Below are positions 9,318-18,524 of a stretch of DNA of 64,000 nucleotides, one piece after another. The position numbers and the translations under genes are program-made. The stretch is from contig DAISZL010000010.1 in the NCBI GenBank assembly GCA_036824825.1, positions 1-64,000 on the forward strand, read 5' to 3'. Numbering within the stretch: position 1 is the stretch's first letter; each line of letters begins with the position of its first letter. The stretch comes from Palsa-1447 sp036824825. GTDB lineage: Bacteria > Verrucomicrobiota > Verrucomicrobiia > Opitutales > Opitutaceae. The notes below the pieces were generated by a model. It was not told the origin of the DNA, did no database searches, and was given only the letters and a program-made list of their open reading frames with translations.

Positions 9318-10298
9318 ATGACCTCCGCAGATTACGCATTAGAATTCGAAAAACCTCTGCGAGAAATTGCCTCGCAGATTGAGACGATGCGTCAAGAGAC
9401 GGCAGAGAATCAGCAGGATAATTCCGGTGAAATCGCTAAGCTCGAGAAACAGCTAGCGAAATTAGAAAAAGAAATTTATGCCACCTTAACACCGTGGCAG
9501 CGTGTTCAAATCGCACGTCATGCGAAGCGTCCTTACGCGCTAGATTACATCGCGAGTATCTTTGAAGACTTTCAAGAATTGCATGGTGACAGACAGTATA
9601 GCGATGACCGTGCGCTGATTGGTGGTACAGCTTTCTTTGAAGGTAGAGCTGTGATGATTGTAGCGCATCAGAAAGGACGTGATACAAAAGAAAAGATCTC
9701 ACGTAATTTCGGTATGCCGCATCCAGAAGGCTATCGCAAAGCACTTCGCTTAATGCGGATGGCAGAAAAATTTAAGCTCCCTGTAATTACATTTATTGAT
9801 ACCCCAGGTGCATTTCCAGGAGTAGCGTCAGAAGAAAGACATATCTCGGAAGCAATCGCAGTTAATTTACGCGAGATGGCTATGCTTAAAACCCCTACGA
9901 TATCCATCGTCGTTGGTGAAGGTGGCTCAGGTGGTGCACTCGGTATTGGTGTAACCGATAAAGTGCTCATGTTTGAGAACAGCTATTACTCCGTTATTTC
10001 TCCTGAGGGTTGTGCTGCTATTTTATGGAAAGATGGTGCAGCAGCCTCAAAGGCAGCCGAAGCACTTAAGCTAGGAGCACCGCATTTATTTAAGCAGGGC
10101 ATTATTGATGAAGTCATTGAGGAGCCACTCGGAGGTGCGCACTATGATCCAAAGACAACTGCACTTGCTTTAAAAGCTAGTCTTAAGAAACACCTTGCAG
10201 GTCTTGTTGATCTGACAACTAGTGAACTGCTTGACTCACGCTACAAACGTTATCGCCACTTAGGCGTATACGAAGAGGCTGGTGTGATTAAAAGTTAA
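9318..10298 (+). CDS. accA: Acetyl-CoA carboxylase carboxyltransferase subunit alpha
   Basis: AccA pairs with AccD (37705-38559 here) to move the carboxyl group from biotin to acetyl-CoA, the first committed step of fatty acid synthesis. An N-terminal coiled-coil-like helix (residues about 10-55) precedes the crotonase-fold domain. Conserved stretches include PWQRVQIARHAKRP, IADPEF-region equivalents, FIDTPGAFPG and the glycine-rich GEGGSGGALGIG oxyanion region. Length 326 is close to the usual 319. Its stop overlaps the kdsA stop by four bases in a convergent arrangement, with no room for a separate terminator. Confidence 0.98.
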   Translation: MTSADYALEFEKPLREIASQIETMRQETAENQQDNSGEIAKLEKQLAKLEKEIYATLTPWQRVQIARHAKRPYALDYIASIFEDFQELHGDRQYSDDRALIGGTAFFEGRAVMIVAHQKGRDTKEKISRNFGMPHPEGYRKALRLMRMAEKFKLPVITFIDTPGAFPGVASEERHISEAIAVNLREMAMLKTPTISIVVGEGGSGGALGIGVTDKVLMFENSYYSVISPEGCAAILWKDGAAASKAAEALKLGAPHLFKQGIIDEVIEEPLGGAHYDPKTTALALKASLKKHLAGLVDLTTSELLDSRYKRYRHLGVYEEAGVIKS

Positions 10299-11089
10299 AC
10301 CTTCGCTGCTTTCCAAACAGCAATACAGCTAGCGATAAGCTCTGGTAGATCTTTTAAAGCAATCATATTAGGACCGTCACTAATTGCGTTTGCAGGATCG
10401 GGATGCGTTTCGATAAATAAGCCATTTGCTCCTGCGCCAAGCGCTGCTTTTGCTAGGGGGGCTACAAATTCACGCTGACCACTACTTTTGCCGTTACCTG
10501 CGCCAGGAAGTTGTACGCTGTGGGTCGCATCAAAAACCGTAGGGAATCCATTTTGGTTCATGATCGAGAAAGAACGCATATCGACGACTAAATTTTGATA
10601 ACCAAAGGTTGTTCCACGTTCGGTTTGCCAAATTTCTTTAGCACCACCGTGTTTTAATTTCGCAGTCACGTGTTGCATCTCCTGAGGAGATAAGAATTGG
10701 CCCTTCTTTACATTAACGGTTCTATTCGTTGCAGCAGCAGCTAAAAGAAGATCGGTCTGTCTGCACAAAAATGCAGGGATTTGTAAAACATCACAAACCG
10801 CTGCCACTTGGCTTACTTGAGATGCATCGTGAATATCGGTTAATACAGGAAAGCCGTATTCTTTTTTGATGAGACTGAGTAGTGCTAGGCCTTCCGTGAT
10901 ACCAGTACCGCGGTCACCTTGGATTGAGGTGCGATTTGCTTTATCAAAGGAACCTTTAAAAACAATCTTTAGATCTGGCTGAGCTTTACCAATGGCAACC
11001 AAAGTTTCTGCAACCGCGCGACATACTTTTTCATTTTCTAGTGAGCAAGGACCTGCAATGAGGAGCAGCTTATTTTTTTCGTAGATCAT
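10295..11089 (-). CDS. kdsA: 3-deoxy-8-phosphooctulonate synthase (KDO-8-P synthase)
   Basis: KdsA condenses phosphoenolpyruvate with arabinose-5-phosphate to give KDO-8-phosphate, a precursor of the lipopolysaccharide core, so the cell has an LPS-type outer membrane. The TIM-barrel protein begins with LLIAGPCSLEN and contains FKGSFDKANRTS (PEP/sugar-phosphate binding), LTDIHD and the C-terminal FIETHPDP. Length 264 is slightly short of the common 275-284, but all core motifs are present. It lies 27 bases downstream of pyrG in the same orientation, an arrangement common in many Gram-negative genomes. Confidence 0.97.
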   Translation of the reverse strand: MIYEKNKLLLIAGPCSLENEKVCRAVAETLVAIGKAQPDLKIVFKGSFDKANRTSIQGDRGTGITEGLALLSLIKKEYGFPVLTDIHDASQVSQVAAVCDVLQIPAFLCRQTDLLLAAAATNRTVNVKKGQFLSPQEMQHVTAKLKHGGAKEIWQTERGTTFGYQNLVVDMRSFSIMNQNGFPTVFDATHSVQLPGAGNGKSSGQREFVAPLAKAALGAGANGLFIETHPDPANAISDGPNMIALKDLPELIASCIAVWKAAKV

Positions 11090-11116
11090 AGGAGGTACTT
11101 ACTCTTTAAAAATGAA

Positions 11117-12727
11117 TTACTTCTTTTTGGATGACTTCTTGAGTTTTAAACAGGCACCAACAAACGCTGCAAAGAGCGGATGTGCATGATTAGGTTTTGA
11201 CTGGAATTCTGGGTGGAATTGTACAGCAACAAACCAAGGGTGATCCCTTAATTCAATAATCTCAACTAGGTTACGGCGTGGGTTGATACCACTCACAATT
11301 AAACCTGCTTTTTCTAACTGTGGTAGATAAGCGTTGTTTACTTCGAAGCGGTGACGATGGCGTTCTCTGATCGTTGATTTCTTATAAGCTTTTGCAGCAT
11401 GGGTACCGCGCTTAAGTGCGCAGTCATAGCTGCCTAGACGCATCGTAGCGCCTTTATCGATAACATTTTTTTGCTCCTCCATCATATTAATGACAGGATA
11501 CTTGGTGTGAGGATTAAATTCAGTGCTGGTTGCACCGGATAATTTAAGAACGTTTTGAGCAAGCTCAATGACTGCAATTTGTAGTCCTAAGCAAAGGCCG
11601 TAGTATGGGACTTTATTTTCACGTGCATAGCGTGCAGCAGCAATTTTACCTTTCGTGCCACGGTCACCGAAACCGCCTGGAACTAAAATGCCATCAAGTC
11701 CTTTCAGCAGTGATAAGCCTCCTTTTTTCTGAAGGTCTTCTGCGTCTATACGCTTAACGTTAACTCGGCAGTTATTGAAAATACCAGCGTGCGTGATGGA
11801 TTCGTAAACTGATTTATAAGCGTCTTGTAATTCAATGTACTTACCTACAACACCAATTGTAATTTCATTTTTTGGGTTAAGGAGGCGGTGCACCATTTTC
11901 TCCCATAAATTAATTTTTGGGCGTGGTGATTTTAAACCTAAGAGATCGACTACCAGATCATCCATACCTTCTTTTTGTAAAGCAAGTGGGAGTTCGTAAA
12001 TGGAGCTATCTACGTCGCGGCACTCGATAACGGCTTTCACCGGTACGTTACAAAAGAGACTTAATTTATCGCGTAGATCGTTATCTAGCGGATGGTCACA
12101 GCGGCAAACAAGTACATGAGGCTGAATACCAATTTCACGTAATTTCGCTACCGATTGCTGGGTAGGTTTTGTTTTTAATTCTCCGGCTGCCGTGAGGTAG
12201 GGGACTAACGTAACGTGGATAAAAATAACATCCTTAGGGCCTGCTTCATGAGCGAATTGACGCATTGCCTCTAAGAAAGGAAGTCCTTCGATGTCTCCTG
12301 TTGTACCACCGATTTCGGTGATCAAGACATCAACTCCTTTTCCGCCGGCGTAAATACGTTCTTTAATCTCGTTGGTAACATGCGGAATAACCTGAACCGT
12401 CTTTCCTAAATAATCACCACGGCGTTCTTTTTGGATAACACTTTCGTAAATTTGACCGGATGATAGACTGTTAAGGCGTGAAAGTTTACCGCTTGTGAAA
12501 CGTTCGTAGTGACCAAGGTCTAGATCGGTTTCTGCGCCGTCTTCTAGCACGTATACTTCGCCATGCTGGAATGGACTCATGGTACCTGGGTCGACGTTTA
12601 AATAAGGGTCGAATTTTTGAATTCGAACCTTCAGTCCACGCATTTCTAGAAGTGCCCCAAGCGCTGCCGCTGTAAGGCCCTTACCAAGGGAGGATACTAC
12701 GCCACCAGTTACGAAGATATACTTCAT
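11117..12727 (-). CDS. pyrG: CTP synthase
   Basis: PyrG aminates UTP to CTP using glutamine and ATP. The N-terminal amidoligase domain (residues 1-265) starts with KYIFVTGGVVSSLGKG and includes the P-loop-like region and GGTTGDIEG. The C-terminal class I glutamine amidotransferase domain (about 290-536) has GGFGDRG, the nucleophile region YGLCLGLQ with its Cys, and the His-Glu pair in QFHPEFQSKP. Length 536 is typical. A Lys-rich tail ends the protein. It is followed closely by kdsA. Confidence 0.98.
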   Translation of the reverse strand: MKYIFVTGGVVSSLGKGLTAAALGALLEMRGLKVRIQKFDPYLNVDPGTMSPFQHGEVYVLEDGAETDLDLGHYERFTSGKLSRLNSLSSGQIYESVIQKERRGDYLGKTVQVIPHVTNEIKERIYAGGKGVDVLITEIGGTTGDIEGLPFLEAMRQFAHEAGPKDVIFIHVTLVPYLTAAGELKTKPTQQSVAKLREIGIQPHVLVCRCDHPLDNDLRDKLSLFCNVPVKAVIECRDVDSSIYELPLALQKEGMDDLVVDLLGLKSPRPKINLWEKMVHRLLNPKNEITIGVVGKYIELQDAYKSVYESITHAGIFNNCRVNVKRIDAEDLQKKGGLSLLKGLDGILVPGGFGDRGTKGKIAAARYARENKVPYYGLCLGLQIAVIELAQNVLKLSGATSTEFNPHTKYPVINMMEEQKNVIDKGATMRLGSYDCALKRGTHAAKAYKKSTIRERHRHRFEVNNAYLPQLEKAGLIVSGINPRRNLVEIIELRDHPWFVAVQFHPEFQSKPNHAHPLFAAFVGACLKLKKSSKKK

Positions 12728-12776
12728 CGGGATGAATTAAAAGGCACACGCGTTGCGTGCAAGATTAAGTGAAAAT

Positions 12777-12965
12777 TTAATGAAAGAGAGTCCATGCTGT
12801 ATATAAAATGCCTCCGGCTAAGAGTGCTATAATTGTGATCCAAAGGGCCAATTTGATCAGTTTTGACACGATCCAAAGGGCTAGAGCGCCGACAAGGCAT
12901 CCCGCCAGGATAATAAGCCAGCGCGGATAGGTGGATAGCGTGTCGAGGAGGCTTTGCAGGCCCAT
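12777..12965 (-). CDS. Small two-segment membrane protein
   Basis: This 62-residue protein has two hydrophobic segments, about 17-35 (LIILAGCLVGALALWIVSK) and 39-60 (ALWITIIALLAGGILYTAWTLF), and nothing else recognisable. It sits 49 bases upstream of pyrG on the same strand, divergent from the DUF6941-like gene. Composition and position suggest a real small membrane protein, but I cannot name a function. Confidence 0.6.
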   Translation of the reverse strand: MGLQSLLDTLSTYPRWLIILAGCLVGALALWIVSKLIKLALWITIIALLAGGILYTAWTLFH

Positions 12966-13064
12966 GCTATCAGCGTAAAGAAATGCTCTCTAAGCGTCAA
13001 ATCGGGTCTTTTTTCATACAAAATGGGGTTGCCCTTAGGGCTACAGATCGGCGAACTGCCAGTT

Positions 13065-13448
13065 ATGCAATCTAAACCACAACTCCTCGCTTGGCTTACC
13101 TGTGATGGGGTTCATATCGATCCTAGTTCGGGCAAGTATACGATTTTAGGCGTTTTTTCTAATATCAAGGCGCTTAGCTTCCCGATTAACCATCCGCTGA
13201 TGGTGTGGTTTATGACGCTTACGGATGTTTCAGCTGGTAAGCATGTGATGCGTATTTCGATGGGTTTAACACCGACTACGATGCAGAAGCTGATTGAAAG
13301 ACCTTTTGAATCTCAAAGTCCACTGCACCGCATCAATTTGATTAACGAAATCCGTAATCTCTCCTTTCCGCATCCCGGAGACTATTCCCTATTAATCGAA
13401 ATCGATGACGAACCGATTTTAGTGACTAACCTTGGAGTTTCCGCTTAA
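13065..13448 (+). CDS. DUF6941-like protein
   Basis: This is a soluble protein of about 127 residues. The frame is open from 12954, but the segment before 13065 overlaps the divergent membrane gene and is not protein-like. The ATG at 13065 gives an N-terminus (KPQLLAWLTCDGVHIDP) that matches my memory of the DUF6941 family, followed by GKYTILGVFSNI and a beta-rich pattern. Biochemical function is unknown. It starts a possible unit with the PfkB kinase eight bases downstream. Confidence 0.78.
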   Translation: MQSKPQLLAWLTCDGVHIDPSSGKYTILGVFSNIKALSFPINHPLMVWFMTLTDVSAGKHVMRISMGLTPTTMQKLIERPFESQSPLHRINLINEIRNLSFPHPGDYSLLIEIDDEPILVTNLGVSA

Positions 13449-13456
13449 TTTATATC

Positions 13457-14383
13457 ATGCCTACTTATCCACGTTCCGCTCAACCTGCGCTCATTGTTGG
13501 TTCTGTTGCTATTGACCGTATTGCTACAACGCATGGTCAAACAGGTAATATTTTAGGAGGTGCAGCTACCTATGCTTCGATTGCAGCAAGTTATTTTACT
13601 CCTTCACGCGTGGTTGGTGTCGTGGGTAAGGATTTCCCGAAAGCTTTCATGAATAAGCTCATCAAGCACGGTGTGGATCTTGAAGGGCTACAAGTTGATC
13701 CTAAAGGTAAAACCTTTTTCTGGTCAGGTAGATACGGTGCTAATTTCGATCACTGCGAAAATCTCATCACGGATTTAAATGTATTTCAGACTTTTTCTCC
13801 GATCATTCCAAATTCCTATAAGGATAGTCAGTTTGTGATGCTTGGTGCTATCACCCCTGCTTTACAACTCGAGGTGATTGAACAGGTCTCTAAACGTGCA
13901 TTCGTATTAGCAGACACGCGTGGTCTTTGGATTGATGTTGCTAAGAAAGACTTACTTAAACTGTTACCAAAAGTAGATCTCTTCGTTCTTAATGAAGGTG
14001 AAGCTGAGTCACTCGCTAACGAAAAAAATCTTATTTTAGCAGGACAAAAGATTAAGAAAATGGGACCTAAGATTGTGATCGTTAAAAAAGGTTCTCACGG
14101 ATCACTGCTTTTCCACCCACAAGGATTTTTTGCAATACCTGCTTATCCAGTTTCAAAAGTGATTGATCCAACAGGAGCTGGAGACAGCTATGCGGGTGCG
14201 CTCATCGGCTATCTCGCATCCGTTAACAAAACGGATTATAAGTCACTCAAAACAGCGATAGGTTATGCGACTGCTTGTGCAAGTCTTACCGTCGAGAGTT
14301 TTGGTACGAACCGTTTATCAGCAGCAGGACGGAAAGAAATAGATAAACGCTTTAAGATCCTAAAAACGGTAACCTCCTTGTAA
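13457..14383 (+). CDS. PfkB family carbohydrate/nucleoside kinase
   Basis: This 308-residue ribokinase-fold protein would phosphorylate a sugar or nucleoside with ATP. The N-terminal GGAATYAS region binds substrate, and the C-terminal DPTGAGDSYAGA carries the anion hole and the catalytic Asp. Substrate cannot be told from sequence; the short lid and overall length resemble ribokinase/adenosine-kinase-like members. It follows the DUF6941-like gene by eight bases. proA starts 61 bases downstream and may have its own promoter. Confidence 0.9.
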   Translation: MPTYPRSAQPALIVGSVAIDRIATTHGQTGNILGGAATYASIAASYFTPSRVVGVVGKDFPKAFMNKLIKHGVDLEGLQVDPKGKTFFWSGRYGANFDHCENLITDLNVFQTFSPIIPNSYKDSQFVMLGAITPALQLEVIEQVSKRAFVLADTRGLWIDVAKKDLLKLLPKVDLFVLNEGEAESLANEKNLILAGQKIKKMGPKIVIVKKGSHGSLLFHPQGFFAIPAYPVSKVIDPTGAGDSYAGALIGYLASVNKTDYKSLKTAIGYATACASLTVESFGTNRLSAAGRKEIDKRFKILKTVTSL

Positions 14384-14444
14384 GGATTTTACCTTATAAA
14401 TTCATTTTGCGCTCTTAGTCTAGATAGGCTAAGTTTAACCCTTA

Positions 14445-15722
14445 ATGAGTGCACAGTTAACAGATCTTATTACAGCCATTGCTCGTAAAGCGCGCGATGC
14501 TTCGTATGCTTTGTCTGTAGCACCAACGGTATCAAAGAATACAGCAATCGATGCTTTGGGTGAATTATTACTTAGGGATAGCGACCGAATTTTAGAAGCG
14601 AATCATAAAGATTTAGTAGCTGCGAAAGAGGCTGGGCTTTCGATGGCTCAGATTGACCGTTTAACACTCAATCCTGTGCGTATTACGAAACTCGCACAGT
14701 CTGTTAAAGAAGTAGCGCTCTTGCCAGATCCTGTGGGAGAAGTTTTAGAAACGTGGACACAACCAAACGGATTAAAATTTGAAAAGATTTCTGTCCCAAT
14801 CGGAGTTATTGCCGTTATTTTTGAAGCTCGTCCTAATGTAACGATCGACTGTGCTGTACTGTGTTTAAAGTCCGGTAATGCAGCGGTACTGCGTGGTGGA
14901 AAAGAAATTTTTAATACCAATAAAGTTTTCGCAGATTTAATTGCTGAAGCCTTCAAGTCAGTACCTGGAATACCTCACGATGCGGTACAACTCATTCCTA
15001 CGACAGACCGTGCAGCGCTTACTATACTCTTAAAGCAAAACAATTTAATTCACTGTGTCATTCCACGTGGAGGTGAGAGTTTAATTCGGTTCGTCGCTGA
15101 AAATAGTACTATACCTGTTATTAAACATTATAACGGCGTATGTTTTGTTTACTGCGATAAATCAGCCGATCTAGCTATGGCGAAATCAATTGCCGTGAAT
15201 GCTAAAACACATCGTCCAGGTGTTTGTAATGCAGCGGAGCAGCTCTTGGTGCATAAAGATTCGGCGGAAATCCTTTTACCAGAAATAGCAGCAGCCTTAG
15301 TAGATAAATCGGTCGAACTGCGCTGTGATAAAGCAAGTGCAACTATCTTAGCGAAAAAAGGAATTAAGCATAAGCTTGCTCAAGCGAGCGATTTCACAAC
15401 TGAGTTTTTAGATTTAGTGATAGCGGTTCGTGTTGTGGACTCTATTCAAGAAGCTATCACAATTATTAACCGGGATAGTTCAGGACACACCGATACGATT
15501 GTTACTGCCAGTGAACTTGATGCACGACTATTTCAACTGAAAGTGGATAGTGCCGTTGTCCTTTGGAATGCAAGTACTCGGTTCAATGATGGATTTGAGT
15601 TTGGATATGGCGCAGAAATTGGCATCAGTACGGACCGCTTACATGCGCGTGGTCCTGTAGGGCTAAAACAGCTGTGTTCACATAAATTTTTAGTGACCGG
15701 TCAGGGTCAAATTAGGGCTTAA
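14445..15722 (+). CDS. proA: Glutamate-5-semialdehyde dehydrogenase (gamma-glutamyl phosphate reductase)
   Basis: ProA reduces gamma-glutamyl phosphate with NADPH to glutamate-5-semialdehyde, the second step of proline synthesis. It is an aldehyde-dehydrogenase-fold protein with GVIAVIFEARPNVTID, LKSGNAAVLRGGKE and IPRGGESLI in the NADP-binding part. The catalytic Cys lies in HRPGVCNAAEQLL, and the C-terminus has the family GPVGLKQLCSHKF. Length 425 is typical. proB is not in the window. Confidence 0.98.
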   Translation: MSAQLTDLITAIARKARDASYALSVAPTVSKNTAIDALGELLLRDSDRILEANHKDLVAAKEAGLSMAQIDRLTLNPVRITKLAQSVKEVALLPDPVGEVLETWTQPNGLKFEKISVPIGVIAVIFEARPNVTIDCAVLCLKSGNAAVLRGGKEIFNTNKVFADLIAEAFKSVPGIPHDAVQLIPTTDRAALTILLKQNNLIHCVIPRGGESLIRFVAENSTIPVIKHYNGVCFVYCDKSADLAMAKSIAVNAKTHRPGVCNAAEQLLVHKDSAEILLPEIAAALVDKSVELRCDKASATILAKKGIKHKLAQASDFTTEFLDLVIAVRVVDSIQEAITIINRDSSGHTDTIVTASELDARLFQLKVDSAVVLWNASTRFNDGFEFGYGAEIGISTDRLHARGPVGLKQLCSHKFLVTGQGQIRA

Positions 15723-15807
15723 ATATGCGCAGTGCTTTTGATTGCACTATCCTTGTTTTGGATCATAATACAGGAACTAAGTTAGCAGCTTAGTTGTCTA
15801 AAACATC

Positions 15808-16470
15808 ATGAAAGCGTCGCTTATTATTATCTCTGTTTGCTTGGCTTCAGGGGTATCACTTGAAGCGCAAGAGTCGGTTAAGTCAGAACTAAGTCCGGTT
15901 TTAACTTCAAATGCTAAACCAAGTGATTTAGTTCCGGAGTCTGCACAACTGAATCCCAAAACGACACCTAACGTTATTCTTCGCACAGGCATTGTTTCTA
16001 ATGAAACATCGGCTCTCGTGATTGGAGGACTACCGAAATACAGCCCGCCTAAACCAGAGGTAAAAGAGAAGACCTTAGCTGAAGAATTTCCAGATTTGCG
16101 TGATGTGGATAAACCACAAAATAAAATCATTCGTTTACCAAAGTATATGGTAAAAGCCTCGAAGTCGCCTGTACTTACAGACAAGGCGATTATGAGTGAG
16201 GCGCAAAAAATTGCGCTTACCTATAGAAAATATGCAGGTTTGGGAATAAGTCCGCTTAATGATGAGGTAGCTAAGCAATTTTACAGGGAAGATCTACGAC
16301 TACAAAATATTGCAGATTTAAATGAGCTAGCAGGTGCAATGAAGAGTGGTGGCGACGCAAGTGAAAGTGAATATATTAAGCGTCAATCCAACGAAACGTA
16401 CATGCGTGGCAATGAGTGGGGTGGTGTAAAAGTAAACTGGGGCGGCACGGTTCCCCCGCCTTCTAATTGA
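15808..16470 (+). CDS. Secreted protein of unknown function
   Basis: This 220-residue protein has an N-terminal signal peptide (residues 1-19, cleavage near SLEAQE). The mature part is polar, rich in Lys, Pro and Ser, and probably partly disordered. It ends with a Gly/Trp-containing tail and PPPSN. A motif IIRLPKYMVKAS in the middle resembles the PKYxV-type strings seen in secreted Verrucomicrobial proteins, but this is only an impression. Its TGA stop overlaps the TTG start of birA, so the two are probably translationally coupled despite unrelated roles. Confidence 0.6.
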   Translation: MKASLIIISVCLASGVSLEAQESVKSELSPVLTSNAKPSDLVPESAQLNPKTTPNVILRTGIVSNETSALVIGGLPKYSPPKPEVKEKTLAEEFPDLRDVDKPQNKIIRLPKYMVKASKSPVLTDKAIMSEAQKIALTYRKYAGLGISPLNDEVAKQFYREDLRLQNIADLNELAGAMKSGGDASESEYIKRQSNETYMRGNEWGGVKVNWGGTVPPPSN

Positions 16471-17462
16471 GTACATCAAACGATAATCCCGAGAAAACAA
16501 TTCTCGCAGTGCTTTTAAAAGATGAGTCAGCGTGGGTATCAGGACCTACGCTTGCTAAGAAACTTAAATTAAGTCGTGTCGCTGTATGGAAGCACATGCA
16601 AAAATTAAGTGCTCAGGGTTTCGAATTTGAGTCGCGTAGATCTCTAGGTTACCGAATTTCTAAAAAACCAAATCAGTTAAATACAAAATTAATTGAGCTC
16701 TATTTAAAAACAAAGCCCACGGACTTTTCATTCGATGTACTTGATGAAATCGATAGTACCAATGATGAAGCAGCAAGGCAGTTAGCTCAGGGAAGGCGTG
16801 CTCCTTTTGCTCTTTTTGCTCGTACACAAACAAAAGGACGTGGTCGTTTTGGGCGCACGTGGCATAGTAAATCCGAGAATAATATTTACGTAAGCTTCGG
16901 ATTTAGACCCATGGTCAGTCCAGATAAGATGCAAACGTTTACTTTGTGGATGGGGGTTAATATCTGTGATTTAATTGCAACCTTAACTAAGACGTCTCCT
17001 CAGATTAAATGGCCTAATGACATAGTCTTTGGATCTAAGAAGGCAGGTGGTATTTTGACGGAGGCTCGTGTTGATGCAGATCAGATCCGAGATCTTGTGT
17101 TTGGTTTAGGAGTTAATGCAAATAAGCCAGCAGAGGGTTGGCCATCTGAGATTGCAGACAGGGCTATTTCTTTAAGTGAGGCTTCGGGAGCTCCTGTTGA
17201 TTTAAATCAATTAGCAGCTGCATTATCTGATAGGATAACCAAAGCCTACCTAGAATTTGGCGATGGAAGCCATTTAGACACATTTGCTGATTTGTGGAAT
17301 AAATATGACCTATTACGGGGTAAAAAAGTAGCCCTTCTTGAGGCAGATCGACGTATTCCAGGTACTGTTTTGGGTATAGATGATCAGGGAGCCCTGTTAC
17401 TTAAGGATTCAAGCGGTAAAACGCAGCGTTTTAGGGCTGGAGAAGTAACGATCGAAAAGTAA
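16467..17462 (+). CDS. birA: Biotin--[acetyl-CoA-carboxylase] ligase with repressor HTH
   Basis: BirA activates biotin as biotinyl-AMP and attaches it to the biotin carboxyl carrier protein. An N-terminal winged HTH (residues about 8-65, GPTLAKKLKLSRVAVWKHM) makes it the bifunctional ligase/repressor type. The catalytic domain (about 85-280) has GRGRFGRTW, the biotin/ATP loop, and KWPNDIVF with the conserved Lys. A small C-terminal SH3-like domain follows. The TTG start overlaps the previous stop, and no later start would keep the HTH. Length 331 fits the class (E. coli 321). Confidence 0.94.
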   Translation: MSTSNDNPEKTILAVLLKDESAWVSGPTLAKKLKLSRVAVWKHMQKLSAQGFEFESRRSLGYRISKKPNQLNTKLIELYLKTKPTDFSFDVLDEIDSTNDEAARQLAQGRRAPFALFARTQTKGRGRFGRTWHSKSENNIYVSFGFRPMVSPDKMQTFTLWMGVNICDLIATLTKTSPQIKWPNDIVFGSKKAGGILTEARVDADQIRDLVFGLGVNANKPAEGWPSEIADRAISLSEASGAPVDLNQLAAALSDRITKAYLEFGDGSHLDTFADLWNKYDLLRGKKVALLEADRRIPGTVLGIDDQGALLLKDSSGKTQRFRAGEVTIEK

Positions 17463-17537
17463 AAACTTCGTTAGTAAGGGTTTGTCCCTGGGGATTAAAT
17501 CGTTTGAAATAAACGTTATATCTAATCCTAAAACGGC

Positions 17538-18524
17538 GTGACACTTTCAGACCAAAATAAGCCAGCTATCGAGGTTTCACATTTAGTGAAAACCTTTGCC
17601 GGTGTTACTGCCGTTAATGATGTAAGTTTTACGGTAGAAAAAGGCGAAATCATTGGATTTTTAGGACCAAACGGTGCGGGTAAATCTACAACGATGCGTA
17701 TGTTGACGGGCTATATGCCTGCGACTTCAGGAAGTATTTCGATTTGTGGATATCCTGTAGCAACGCAAAGTGAAGAAATTAAACGCCGCGTTGGCTATAT
17801 GCCTGAAAACAATCCGCTTCCTGAAGATATGCGGATAAGTGAATATTTGTATTACCGGGGAAGACTGAAAGAAGTACCGCGTTCTAAACTCGGTAGTCGT
17901 ATCGATGAAGTACTCGAAGTATGCGATCTAAAACGCGTAAGGCATCGTATTATTGGACAACTCTCTAAAGGTTACAGGCAGCGCATTGGTATTGCAGAGG
18001 CAATACTTGCGGAACCCCCTGTGATCATCATGGATGAACCAACTATTGGTTTGGATCCGCACCAGATTATTATTGTTCGTGATTTGATTGCTAGTTTACG
18101 CGGAAGAATGACGGTAATTATTTCTAGTCACATATTACCTGAAATTGAAATGACGTGTGATCGAGTGCTGATTATTAATCAGGGGCGCGTTGTAGCTCAA
18201 GGTACACCTGCTGCGCTACGTCGTGAAATTTTAGGTCATGTGCGTTACGAAATGGTTGTTGCGGGAAATTTTGAAAGACTCAGTGAGGCGCTGAGTCATG
18301 TATATTCGAACCTATCCATTGCAGTACCTGAAGATATCGATGGGTTAGGCTTTAAGCAGGTTGTCGTTACAACAGATCATGATGGTGAATTAGGTGAAGC
18401 GCTGCTTAAGGCACTCATTGATGCAGGATACCGCGTTCGTTCATTAAATCGCCAACGCCCTACACTTGAAGACGTCTTTTTAGCAGCAACACGCAGAAGC
18501 TGGGATGTGATCGATAAAAAATGA
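17538..18524 (+). CDS. ABC transporter ATP-binding protein (GldA-like)
   Basis: This ATPase powers the ABC-2 permease encoded next. Walker A is GPNGAGKSTTMRML, the signature LSKGYRQRIGIAEAI, and Walker B VIIMDEPTIGLDP. A C-terminal extension beyond the nucleotide-binding domain (residues about 230-328) is typical of the DrrA/CcmA/GldA group. The GTG start at 17538 has no Shine-Dalgarno sequence. The stop overlaps the permease start (ATGA). In Bacteroidota, GldA works with GldF and GldG in gliding; related sets in non-gliding bacteria have no settled role. Confidence 0.93.
   Translation: MTLSDQNKPAIEVSHLVKTFAGVTAVNDVSFTVEKGEIIGFLGPNGAGKSTTMRMLTGYMPATSGSISICGYPVATQSEEIKRRVGYMPENNPLPEDMRISEYLYYRGRLKEVPRSKLGSRIDEVLEVCDLKRVRHRIIGQLSKGYRQRIGIAEAILAEPPVIIMDEPTIGLDPHQIIIVRDLIASLRGRMTVIISSHILPEIEMTCDRVLIINQGRVVAQGTPAALRREILGHVRYEMVVAGNFERLSEALSHVYSNLSIAVPEDIDGLGFKQVVVTTDHDGELGEALLKALIDAGYRVRSLNRQRPTLEDVFLAATRRSWDVIDKK

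Noticed and set aside
12954..13064. N-terminal extension of the DUF6941-like protein
   Set aside because: It overlaps the divergent membrane-protein gene, has no family resemblance, and the ATG at 13065 gives the expected family N-terminus.
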